Assembly: GCA_030435675.1 (NCBI GenBank) | Contig: CM059622.1 | Coordinates: forward strand, 6,448,001 to 6,512,000 | Source: Steinernema hermaphroditum | Lineage: Eukaryota > Nematoda > Chromadorea > Rhabditida > Steinernematidae | DNA length: 64,000 bases | Reading direction: 5' to 3' | Part shown: one piece after another, positions 14,462 through 25,742 of the stretch | How positions within the stretch are numbered: the stretch's first letter is position 1 | Layout of the letters: each line of letters opens with the position of its first letter | Position numbers and translations under genes: made by a program | The notes under the pieces: generated by a model | Database searches by the model: none | Told to the model about the DNA's origin: nothing | Seen by the model: the letters and a program-made list of their open reading frames with translations, nothing else

Positions 14462-17400
14462 TCAGCAGTAGCTTTCGCCCTCCTCGACGGGTTCGTCGGC
14501 GTCGCTGCTGACGGAGTGCTCGTCCTCCACGCGAGGAAGACCTCCCTGTAGACGGATTAAGGATGTCGGAGAGCGCTTAGGACTCACCTCCTGGGGATTG
14601 CGGCGGCAACGCGAGCGAAAGGAGTTGCGGATGGTGAGCTCGCGGTCGGAGAGGCCGTCGGAGTGGGCGATGCCCTTCTCAAGGGAGCGCTCCAGGGCGC
14701 CCCACGAGATCACCGAGGAGCTGATAGAGTGGCTGCAGCGGTCACTCTCGCCCGACTGGTCCGAGTGGAGACTGTGCCGTTTGCCGAAGGCGGCGCCGGC
14801 GACGCTTGAGTCGAGCGACGACTCGAAGAGCTCTCTGCAACGAACACCCGTAGAAGGCACCTCCCGGTGGCCGACTCGCCCATTGGTGGCGCGGGCGGAG
14901 ACGCACTCGAGCTGTTTCTCGTCCTCCGACGAGTTCTCGGCCGACGCGTCGCTGCAATGGTTCTCCACCTCGTCCTGGGGCTCGTTCTCGTTGTCCTGCG
15001 ACGAGACGACGCTCAGCGTGAGGTCCAATGTAGGCGGGTACACGTTCCGGAAGTGGTGCTCCATGGGCATCGGCGCCGCCTCGACGGTCCTCGGGGGCGA
15101 CGTCGCCTCTGTCGTCCAGAGGCCGCCGCATCGGCTCTCGAACATACTGCTGGAGCGTCGATGACCCTTCCCGGAAGGAGGCTGAGGAAGCTCGAGGTCG
15201 ATCTTGACGTCCTCCAAGGAGATTCCCACGGAGGCTATCTGAGGGTTTGGGTAGGTGAGGCGCTTTGCAGAGTCCTGGCGCCGGACGGGCCGCGAGGGGG
15301 AGTTGCGCATGAAGGTGGGGGTGCCGGTGACGGACGCCTTCCGCGGTTTCCGCCGCGACTGAACGGCGATCTTCGTGTCCGAGTAGCGTCCCTCCGTGTT
15401 ACGGTAGATCGGGGCATCGGTCTGAGAGGGAAACAGTCCATTTCTGGAAACTCTACCGTACCTGGACGCTGACGCTACTTCGTTCGACTTCGAGGGCATA
15501 GGATGAGCCGAAGTCGCGCTCACTAGGGACACCGGAGTCGGTGGAGATGCCGGAGACGCGGATAGGAGATCCTCGGTGGAGAGGGGTACTGTAGGTGGCT
15601 ACCATCGAAGGCGACACTTTGATGGAGGAGCTGGAGCGTCGGCAGCGCTCGCTTCCAAAACTGCGGACGGAGGATTCGCGGCTGATACGGTAGGAATTCG
15701 ACTTCGGGAGGTTCCTGGAAGAAGCAGGGTTACTGTAAGCAGAGGAAGGACGAGACATGCATGTTGGGGTTTCTGTAGGGCGAGTCGCGGGAGTGGCTGG
15801 GGGTGTGGAGGTCCTCATCGTCGGAGGACTCAAAGGAGTCTCGAGGGACGAAGATGCGCGCGCTGCGGCCCGCCAGTTCGCTGGCGACGGTGGAGCCGCG
15901 CGAGGAGACCTGCATGTTGCGCTCCATACGGTAGCGACCGGCGCGCTGCTGCTCCCGCTCGACCTCCATCTCCATCTTGGCGCGCATCAGCTTGTCGTAG
16001 AGGACGTCGACGCGCTTCAGCTTCTCCTCATACGTCTTCCGGAGGTCCTGCGAGTGTTGGAGTTCTCGCTGGCGCTGCTTGATCATGTCGTCCACTGAAA
16101 GAAGAGGATACTGTATGTGCCGGAACGTCTCTCTCACAAGCTGTTTGTGGAGAGTCTGTCATCTTTGTACAGGGGACAGAAACTACGGTAATAGATAGGC
16201 AGTCCCTGAGAGTGAACAGAACTGAATATCCACCCATATCTAATTGAGTCACAGTCCCTTCTTCAGCCACGTCATGGCGACGTTTCGCAATCCCAGAAAC
16301 AGGTCTCCTCCTCCTCGCAAGACTCACCTTCCTCGGCCTTGTAGGCCTGCATGAGCTTTCCCTCGTCCTGGTCGAAGGATCCGACGCGCTGGCGCTCGAT
16401 CTCCTTACGCCAAGCCTCCTTGCGCATGCGCCACATGTCGTCGGAGACGGTACGGAGCTCCTCGCTGAGATTGTGCAGCTGCGAGATGATGTACTTGAAG
16501 GAGGGCCTGTGCATGGGGGTCTGGCTCCAGCACTGTTTCATAATCAGAGAGGCGGCCTGCGGCGACGTGCTCGGGATGTGGAGCTGCAGCTCGCTGAAAG
16601 GAAAGAAGTCGTCGCGTTGCGAAAGACCGCCGACGCTGTCATCACTTCGTGAATATTCAGCGCCCTCTGGCCCGCCCGACTCACCCTCGCCCGACCTTGA
16701 ACATCACTGCCTGGCTCTCGATACCGTAGTAGGGCCGCTGCTGCGTCATGACCTCCCAGAAAACGACGCCGAAACTCCACACGTCCACCTTCTCGGTGCA
16801 GTGCTCGCCGCGGATGTACTCCGGTGCCATCCAGCCGGTCGTTCCCCGCAGCGACATCATCTGGCTCTTCTTGTCGCTCTCCTTGTGGCCCTCGCAGTCG
16901 CAGATCTTCACGTTGTCGTACGCGTCCACTAGGATGCTGAACGGAAAGGGTACGGTAGGTCGTTTTCAAGACGTTCTTGAAGAAGCCGAATTTGGAATGA
17001 GCTTTTGAGCATGGTTTTTTTTATTTTAGAAGAGACAACGATTTCCAGAATTGCTTTATCTAGAATATCGAATATCTAGAATGATATTTGGTGTTTCTTA
17101 GTCTTTAATCATACAGTACCCTACAAAAGTGCCTTTTTTCAGCATCCATTTTGTGCGCTTTTTTACACATCTAGCCTCAAAGTGCGGTCCCTGTCACATA
17201 TATGCGAACAAACCCCATTTGGAGAACCCCTGCTTGCCACCTACTTGAGAGTCTTCAGGTCGCGGTGAATCAGCTTGAACGCGGAGTGGAACTTGTCCAT
17301 TCCGCTGGCGATCTGCATCGTCCACTGGAGGAAGAGGTTCTTCGTGACGTCTCTCTTCCCGAGCACGTTGAAGAGTTGCCCGTTGCTACAGTACTCCATG

Positions 17401-18805
17401 ACGAGGTACTGCTCCTGCATGGGACCCTCTTGGGCCACTCCACTAAAGCGAACCATCAGCCTAACGAGGGATACAGTAGCCTACATATACTGGACGATGT
17501 TGGGGTCGTTGAGCTCCTTGAGGCGTTTCACGCCGGCGAGATTCACCTCCGCGTTCATGCGCTTGATGGCGACGTCGCGGCCCTGGTAGCGACCGAGGAA
17601 GACGGCGCCTTCGGTGCCGCTGCCGATCCAGTCGGTGAGGGCGAACTCCAGCTGGTTGTAGGGAATGCGCAGGGAGGAATGTTCGTCGATGTATGACTCG
17701 CCGCTATCGGACAGCGCGCCCGGGCTGAAGGGTACGGTAAGAGGAGAGTTACATTAGGTCTCGAGAATATATCTCAAAGAGGGCCATGCTTCAGGATTCA
17801 AGGGTCTTCTTCTGGACTGTCAGATGCATTAGATACAAACAGCGTTTTTTGGGGATGCTCAGATTACGGTAAGAGAAGGAACTTACTGTGGCTCAGAGCC
17901 CATGAGTCTCATGAGCATGGGACCGAAGCAGCCACCGGCGGTGATGCCCACCTTAGACCAGCTGGCGATCGTCTCCAGCATGCTCCGGGTGCTCTTGGTG
18001 CTGGTGACCGACTGTGTGGCCGAGCACACGCTCGGCTTCCGCTGGCGGTTCCCGTTGGCGTCCGGGATGTCGACGGGCAGCTCGAAGAAGGAGTCGTCGT
18101 GCCGCATCACCACTGCGTTCGCGTTCTGCACGTCTAAAACGGATTTGTTTACGCATTTGATGAGGGTCCGACGGCTATTTTGGGGACGAACAAAGCGGTG
18201 ACATGAAAACAGAAAAGGTCGAACATAAAATACGTATAGGTCTGCACTTTGAGGGTGCACCAAGGTGCCCCTGGATAAAACAGACTACAACTTGAACCTA
18301 TCAAGATACAAGAGTAACTGCTGGAATTCGAAAGAGTAGCAGTCGTCTTTCCAACTTGTTTCACCCTTTTTTTATTTCTAGTTGGAATTTAATTTCAATC
18401 TGTATGTATGTAAAAGTCTTATTTCGTTGTTCGGGAAACATTTCAGATACAAATTCCCCCTTTTTGTTTAACCGTTTCATTGGACAATGGAACAGTGTGT
18501 GTCTCGGCTATGTACACACATGTGACCTGCGTTTTATGGCTGCATACACGCGCCGTCTTGAGTCATTTACAAACTTTTGACATTCCTCTAGTTAATCCCA
18601 CCAAGCGGGAGAAAGAAACGGGCAAATTCGGCCGTTGGGAAGGGTAGCGACCAACCTGGACTCATGACTTCGAGGGTGTTGGCGGCGGGGAGCATATGGA
18701 AGCGCTCCTTCGGGGGTCTCTTCGGGGCGTCGGTGGACACCGACGACGGCGTGGGTTCTTCGACGACGACGGAAGACTTCGGGCTTGTCAGCGCGTTTGT
18801 TTTCT
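14462..18805 (-). CDS. dlk-1: Dual leucine zipper kinase MAP3K (DLK-1)
   Basis: MAP3K that triggers the p38/JNK cascade in axon regeneration and synapse formation. Supported exons run from 18656-18805 (N-terminal; the true start is unresolved upstream) through 17887-18133, a kinase exon ending at 17724, and on to the stop at 14462. Visible: glycine loop GSGTEGAV, catalytic lysine in VAIKRM, hinge LVMEYCSNGQL, catalytic loop HRDLKTLN (split by an intron), activation segment SLRGTTGWMAPEYI, and KVDVWSFGVVFWEVM. The expected DFG reads DCE (VKICDCEGHKE); the metal-binding Asp is kept. The post-kinase segment MWRMRKEAWRKEI and a coiled coil rich in QRQRELQHSQDLRKTYEEK match the DLK/LZK zipper region. 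The Ser-rich C-terminus carries the DLK-1 hexapeptide SDGLSD and ends DADEPVEEGESYC. The gene is convergent with the DWNN gene. The symbol rests on the hexapeptide plus kinase class. Confidence 0.9.
14645..14662 (-). other. dlk-1: DLK-1 C-terminal regulatory hexapeptide SDGLSD
   Basis: The codons for SDGLSD lie within the context EKGIAHSDGLSDRELTIRN. In C. elegans DLK-1 and mammalian MAP3K13 the same hexapeptide near the C-terminus is reported to bind the kinase domain and to relieve inhibition by the short isoform. Its presence here shows this gene encodes a long isoform. Confidence 0.85.
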
Positions 18806-21800
18806 CTGCAATGAAAGCGAAACCATGTCGCTCACGTGGCTACACACAGTCGGAGTACGGTAGAGAGAGAGTACGCCTCATTTGTCAAAACACGGCCACG
18901 GGAGGGTGAGTCACGCGGGGGAACCACTTAATCGCCGTCTTGGGACATTCTGGGAAACGATTTGGAAGAAAGTTACGCGCTTGAGGAGTTTTGGACGCCG
19001 AAATGTTACTATTACTCATAGATGACTGCTCCTCTGGCTTATCGTCCGTGTGAAAGGAGCCGAAGAAGGAGAGTGTCGCTGATAGCCAGGGGAAGTGATT
19101 AGAAGGAAAGTGAGATGGACACAAGTTAGCATAAGGTGATTGCCGTTGAGGAAGACCTTGACCAAAAACGACCTTCTTGGACCTTTCAGCTTCGACTTCT
19201 AGGTTTTGAAAGTAAAGTGACTTTTTGGGCGTTATCTAACGGTCCAATTAAACTAACGGGTCTGTTCAATTGTGGGGCGAATGATCGATAAATCGAAAAC
19301 GCGACAGCTGGGCCCTTTTAAGCAATGAGTCCGCGAAAGTGGACACTGATAGGAAGGTACGGTAGGCGGCCAAACAAAGAGGCACATGGTTATCTCTACC
19401 TTCAGCGTCTCTGATACAAGTGCCAAAGTCCCTTCGGCCTCCCGATTAGAGGTGAGTGAAATCGAGTGTCCTCGAGTTCCCTTTTCGACTCGGGCGCCTT
19501 TCGCGTCGCCGAAAAGCGATTATCGGGCGGTCGGAGACTTCCAGAGCAATTTGGTCCGTTCCTCTGGGATTCTCTCCACCCGGCGACATCGATTCGCGGA
19601 TGGTGCAGAGGGCGCGGTGGTCATTCGGCGACGCCCAAAGAGGACAAACAAATCGTCTTCGGACACGCATGGAGAGAAAAGAGTCAAAACTCCACTCAAA
19701 GAGGCGATTGTGGCGCTGTTTGCGTCGAAAAGTGAAAAGAAATGAATATGCATGAGCCGCCGGAGTCGCTGATCTATCGATCGGAGAGATCACTCGCCGC
19801 GTTGGAGGCGATGCTCTTCTGGACCCTCCAGGCCCTATGGGGTGATCGGCGCAAATAAAAAGTGCAGCTAAGACGATGATTTCGCGAAAGTCGACGTAAA
19901 CAGTCGAATAAGGCAATCCTAATGGGAGGTTGAGTCACGAGGTCGCTGCAGAGGCTGTTTTTTGGACACTTGGTCAAAGGTTGCGAGCGGCATTATGTTT
20001 TGGGGATGTGGGCAAAACAAGAAGGAGGTCTTTGAACCGTGAGTGTAGGCCGTTTATAGGCGATATCAACAAAACCAGAGGTCGAAAACTATCAACCGAT
20101 ATCAACTTATCAAAGTTGGCATCGAAAAATTCTGTTTGTTATATTAATTATATCCAGAAGAGCTGTTCTCGAAAGAGTCGCCAATCTAGAGTCATCGAAG
20201 ATCATTTTTTGCTGACAACGATTGCCCTGTATCGTTTCTAACCTCTACGTCGAAGATCGTGGCCAAACGAAAATCGCATCTTTTGCATCGATAGATAGAG
20301 TATCCCATTGAAATAACCAGTAACCTCCCATTGAAAGACCACCCAGAAGACTTCCATAAATTACGGTAATCCAAAAAATTCCTCAGATTCCCTCCGCGTA
20401 AACTCACTCACTATTACAACAAAGTTCGCCTTTTGATCTTGCGCGTGACTCATCGTCTTATGCACAGATCCTAATCGCGGAGATTACGGCCGGTGATCGG
20501 TTAAATTCATTATTTACAGCATCCTCCCTCTCCCGCCGACACTACCGTAGTCGACAGGGGCGCTTTAAGGCGATGAAGAAAGGAGACCATGGCAAACAGA
20601 CCATGGACTTTTTCTTCAAGATAATATCTTCAAAGAAATGCTTTGAAACGATGATAGAAATTACAGAAAATCATTCTGATCGGAACGCGTTTCTCTATAA
20701 GTAATCCAGAATAGAGGAACCTACCCCACGTCCAACTTCACCATTATCAGCCCCGACCGCTTTCCCGCACACACCTAGCCACCATCTACGAGCTCCCTTA
20801 TCACCCGCGGTGTCGGCTTTTCCCAGGGACAATAAGCGTTCTCACTCATCACACGTATCAACACGCCATAAAACGTCTCGAGGCAAGTGAGATCGGGGAA
20901 CGGAATCGGCGATTCGGCAAACAAGCGTTTTGATTTACGGCGTGGCGACACAAAAGAAGAAGTGGCCTTGGAGCGAAAGTGCAGAGGGCGTCGTCGATAT
21001 GTAAATGGAGAGACGGTCGCAGAAGCGAGACTGTGGGGAATCACGTGACCGATAGGGCTGCGTTTGGAGGGAAGGCGATTGGAGGGCGGAAATGACGTTT
21101 TTCGGAGTGCTGACAAGGGTAGATTAACTAAGAAAAGAATATTCGGGATTTGACTGATTACGATAGGGTGTGGCCTTCTTTGTTGAATGAAGGAATCGAG
21201 TTTTGTTTTTTTTTTGGAGGAGCTATGACGGAATGTGTAAAACTGTGCGTAGAGACGAGACGCCAGACGGGCGAAATCATTATGCACGGTATAAATTAAA
21301 CGTTTGTACCGTTCCCAAAAGGATCACGCTGAAGGAAGAACACGTTTTTTCCTTGTTTTGACGTGGTGTGATTGGAACTGGAGAAGGAGGCCCCGATTTT
21401 ATTACAATGCGGATCAATATTTTCGGAATAACGTTGTGCAATGCTTTGTTTGTAACCACAATTCCCATACGTAATGGTTCCAAATAGTGTAGTGGTCAGC
21501 CTCAAATAAATCAGGTTCATCACGCGATTTCTTTCTGAAAGAACGTATCGAAAAAATCCGCGAAGGGAAGGACGACATCTTTTGCGAGCACCATCCTTGC
21601 AACTCTGCAAGCCCTTCCTTTCCTATAGACTTCCCGGCAAAGAGGAAAAGTGCGTTGGCAATTGAAACATCGCGAAAGATGACATCATCTGATCGGTCGC
21701 CGTCACTGTCAGATCAGATCGATCGCCGCGCCCTGTGGCGACAGAAAAGGAGAGGAGTGAGCGGACAAAAACGGGCCCGGTTTGGCCACAAAAAAGCGCC

Positions 21801-23960
21801 CAAAAGGGAGAGAAGTGGCGCGTTCCCGCACAGCGGGGACGCCGCCTGATTTTAATTCAGGAATGCGGCTGGACGCCGCGACGGCGCCAGAAGAAGTGGG
21901 ACGTCGTCGAGAGGACTCCGTGGGTGGCGGAGAGCGGAAGACGACGAGAGCGCGCTCATGGTGGGGAGCAAACTGGAAAGTGGGCGCTTTCGGGGTGCAC
22001 GCGGGTGACTCGGAAACACCGACCGGATGAGCAGCTAACAAAACAGGGCTCCGAGGGAGACCCGAGGATCGATGCGTCGCAGCCGCTGGAAATAACCCAT
22101 TTGGAGAGAGTCAAGGGGCGCCTCGCGCAGCCCTAATTAAAATCGGCCGACGCACAAAAAACCGAAAAGGAGCCCCTCCAGAGGGGTGACTACGTGAATA
22201 GAAGCAATCAGCGGAGGGAATGCCGGTGGAGGGATTAATGAGACCTTTCCGAACAAGGGACCGTTGTTGACATCCTCGAACTAAAGACAGAAGAAGCGAA
22301 TGTTTTCGGGCACTATAAGGATTAGCGGAAGGGGAGGATCTCTAAGAAGCCAGTTCCCCTGGCAATCACCGGTCCCTAGGGGCCTCTAAGGGACGTCTTG
22401 GATCTTCTCGGAAAGCGGAACATGTTTTCGGTGACGCCATGGTCAGCGAACTTCCAAAAACATTACAAACAGTAAACACATAGTTCGTAGAGTTCTTACT
22501 TGAAAGAACTTGGATAAGCTTCGATTCTTGCACTATTATTGAGATAGGATGGTGCTTAAGGGGGAAGAAAGGTAAAAAAGAAGCAAACATCCTTTAAAGA
22601 AGATCCGCTCATCGCTCGGCGCAGTTCTAAACTAAAGGCAGGCAGGCGTTCTGTTGTGGTGATCAAGGCCACGATCGGCCGGGGACCCTTCTGCGATCGA
22701 AAAAAAGCGAATTACCTCCTGCGAGGGGAGAAAACAAAGAGCGCGCCTTGACCCACAAAGTGTCAGGTTGGCGTCGCCTAACGGCCGCCTCGTGGCTATT
22801 ACGAAACTCCGCGTGTGTAGCTTGCGCCCTGCACACTCCGCTACCGTACTACACGCCCTCGGCCGCCGACCAGATCGCTCCTTATCACACGTGGTCTTCT
22901 GGAGAGTTCCGTCGACGGACCACCCGGGCTGAAGTAGTTGGTACACGTCAGCCTACTCTTCTCGCGCAAGGCAAACAGAAGTGCGCGGCCTAATCACTTC
23001 TCAGGCTTGCATGGGCCCCCGAGGTGAGTCATCTGATGTCACTCGCGAGGAAAACAGCTCAAAATCGATGGGTCGGCAGGGAAGTCGTCAGAAAGGGGCT
23101 ATTTTTGGACGAGAGTTCCATTTGTTCCTCAGACGTGGCCGCTCTGACGTCACCGTCGGTGCGTCACAACAATGACTCGGGTGCATTCTTGAGAAACGAT
23201 TGCAGAAGGCTGGATTTGTGGTCTGATCGTGGTGGACGATCGAAGGTCGCCGGGAAGGCGACGCAGATAATCGGTTCCTGTTTTCGAAGAAGCCGTCGAG
23301 TACACTCGAGCCGAATTTCGCAATGTCATGAACAAGGTGCCGTGCTCAGCCATCTAATTAATCGTGTTTCTATGGCGATAAGATCGCGAGAACGAGCCGA
23401 AGGGCGAAAACACCGGTTGAGGAAGGGGACCTCAAACGCACGTATAAAAGGGCGGAAAGGAAACCGTGTGGAATTGGATTAGAGGAGCAAGAAAACACAG
23501 AAAGCCAATCTATGGGTGAATAGAAAGATAGATTCTTCGACCGTTCTTGGTCAGCAATGTCTTTAGGCCTGGTCGTAAGAGTGGCCTACACATAGCCATT
23601 TAAGGCGCAGAAATGAGTACAGTAATAGAGGAAACTGCAGATATAGAGATGTGTTCCTCCCGAAAAAATTCAGCCTTTCCATGGAAATATCTGAGGCTTT
23701 TCTCCTCCTAAGTCCGTTGCCTTGCAGTTGTTCCAACGCCCCTCCGGTTGGTTAGCAACGGAATCACAAGTGGCACGAGCTCAGTTGAATACAAAGTGGC
23801 CAAAAATATTGATCGTTCGTTTGTAAGAAGGAATTAGATTGCTGGAAATGCGACGGATCTTTTGAAAGGTCCTATCAAGTTTGTTGACAGTCCACCTGTT
23901 TTTCGGGGGGTGTACGGGGTGTACCGTTCCTTCATCTCTTGCTGCCAGGTACTCATGATC

Positions 23961-24081
23961 AGAGATGTTACTCGCTCGAAATTTCATCGAGTCTCGGGAT
24001 CGGGATCGAGATCGGGATCGAAAACTTTTCGAGTCTCGAGATCGGGATCGAAGCCATCGAGACTCGGGATCGGGATCGAAA
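23961..24081 (+). repeat. GATCGG-rich dispersed repeat, copy 1
   Basis: Starts AGAGATGTTACTCG, followed by CGAAATTTC and degenerate units of CGAGTCTCGGGATCGGGATC. The palindromic CGAGTCTCG/CGAGACTCG alternates with GGGATCGA units. A related element lies about 1 kb away in the opposite orientation. Confidence 0.75.
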
Positions 24082-24390
24082 ATAGCCAATTTTTTCCGAC
24101 TTTTAAAATGAAAACAAGGGTAATCCAATAAAAAAGCATCTTTGTAGTCATTTTTTGAACATTTTTCCTCGTTTTGTTCATTGATTTCAAGCTTTCAATT
24201 TGCCAAATCGTGACAAATCGTCATCAAGCGAGTGATTGTTGTACCGGGAAGCCCAAAAAGGGAATCTAGACGGAAGCCCTAGATCATTCTAAGGTGAGAC
24301 TGATCGCAGCGGAACTTAAGATACAAAATCACTCATTGCCGTTCGTCGTGCACGCAGATGTCGCAATTCACTCACGATCAGGGCTGTGCA

Positions 24391-24470
24391 AATTTTGAGT
24401 TTTGCGGTTTTGAGGGTATTTTTGGTTTTTGAGTTTTGATTTTTGATTTTTTTCTGTTATCCCACATCAC
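24391..24470. repeat. T-rich low-complexity stretch
   Basis: Irregular repeats of TTTTGAG and TTTTTGATTTT with few cytosines. No coding potential seen. Confidence 0.6.
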
Positions 24471-25025
24471 AACTGACTTTAAGTTTTTAGTTTTGACTTT
24501 CGCGTTTTGAGTGTCACACTGTCGTACTCGCGCTGAACTTATCAAAAACTGGACTTCGACTGGTCTCACCTTAGGATGTCCAAGAAAATGACATTTCAGA
24601 CTTTAGTCTAGATACCCTTTACCATTTTAATGTTTCAATGATCTTTTCTAGTAGTGCCCGTACTGTTGCAACAATCTAAGTCCTGTTTCTAGACGTTAGA
24701 CGAGCATTTTTAACCAGAGTCTGATCAAAAGCGTTAGCTCTGGAAAGCGTCACTTTTTTGAACGCGACGGCGTTTGATGTAAGAAACTTGCTGATGTTTA
24801 GATAGACAAAGGATTGAAGGCGCTCGAGGCACGGAAAAGCCAAAAACCAGTCAGACAAAACCCAGTGTGAGGTTATAGAGCGATTTGCCTGACCTCGCTA
24901 CTCGGTGCTATTTATGCGGCTCCGCGCTGTTTTGAATGACGATCTAGCGTTGATCACAGTCCGGTGGCGACGTAAATGACACAGTAGCAGGTGGGAAAGT
25001 TGCCATCTTTTCCAAGTGGGACCCA

Positions 25026-25172
25026 AATTTTTCGAGACTCGGGGTCGAGATCGACATTTTACCGAGTCTCGAGATCGGGATCGGGGTCGAGATCGAAAAT
25101 TTTTCGAGACTCGGGATCGGGATTCAGATCGAAGAAATTGCTCGAAATTTCGAGACTCGAATAACATCTCTG
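25026..25172 (-). repeat. GATCGG-rich dispersed repeat, copy 2 (inverted)
   Basis: Read on the reverse strand it starts AGAGATGTTATTCG and contains the same CGAGTCTCG and GATCGGGAT-type units as copy 1 at 23961-24081, plus GGTCGAGATCGA variants. The shared start AGAGATGTTA argues for one mobile or satellite-derived family. Confidence 0.7.
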
Positions 25173-25442
25173 CTCTTGACGACATTGAGAAAGCTCTTGG
25201 GCACTTTCTGAGCACCTTCTCTACCTTCCCTCACGTTCATTGTTCACTTGTCGTCTTCCTGTTTTCTGTCGTGGCTGTAGTCCACCTGGCCCACTGATTC
25301 TAATCCTACGTGCAGGGCGTCGCAAATTTGTAATAAAATTACTTTGCGTTAATGATGTACTTGATGTACATGATTTTGGGGTATCCGGTGTCTTTTCCAA
25401 ACAGTTTTGGTACTTCGCGTCGCCATTCACGTATGTTGAGCA

Positions 25443-25510
25443 TTCCTCAATTATATCGGCATCCCCTACGACCTGAAACGTAACCATGACACTGGCTATA
25501 TGAGCTGCTC
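25443..25510 (-). pseudogene. Broken duplicate of the last hars intron-exon border
   Basis: On the reverse strand this reads AGCCAGTGTCATGGTTACGT, then TTTCAG, then codons for VVGDADIIEE. The genuine hars copy (25773-25835) reads the same with a few substitutions and encodes [10 protein letters not shown]. The duplicate lacks the rest of the gene and its frame runs on into unrelated text, so it is a decayed fragment 330 bp downstream of the hars stop. Confidence 0.7.
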
Positions 25511-25742
25511 TCGGGGAACATTTCGCACAAAGAGAGAACGAGAAGAATGCGCATGAATGGACCGAAGATACCGTAGTTCACAGGTACAACACGGGGGATG
25601 CAGGGAGTGACTGATCACGACTGCACCACACCGACAAAGGTCGCAACACAGTGTCGAAGCTCAAGTTGTAACAGCGGATCTACCGTAACCCCTATGCACC
25701 AAGCCCGAATAGGTCCCATCGAAACTTTCTTTATTCCAAAAC

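Larger units (their letters stand above)
18806..25742. other. Gene-free block upstream of dlk-1
   Basis: About 6.9 kb without any coding stretch I can support. Open frames are short, lack family features and often overlap on several strands. The block should hold the dlk-1 promoter and perhaps its unresolved first exon(s); a frame at about 18920-19124 (reverse) could be one but gives no consistent splice phase. It contains the GATCGG repeats, low-complexity T-rich DNA, several TACGGTA motifs (18856, 19359, 20362) and TAATTA cores (for example near 22132 and 23354). Confidence 0.6.

Noticed and set aside
14598..16082. Long forward frames across the dlk-1 C-terminus
   Set aside because: Antisense shadows in GC-rich exons; the reverse strand carries coherent DLK-1 exons including SDGLSD.
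19386..19916. Overlapping open frames of 80-160 residues on both strands
   Set aside because: Several frames overlap in all directions without domain, splice or start context; they look like chance frames in moderately GC-rich DNA.
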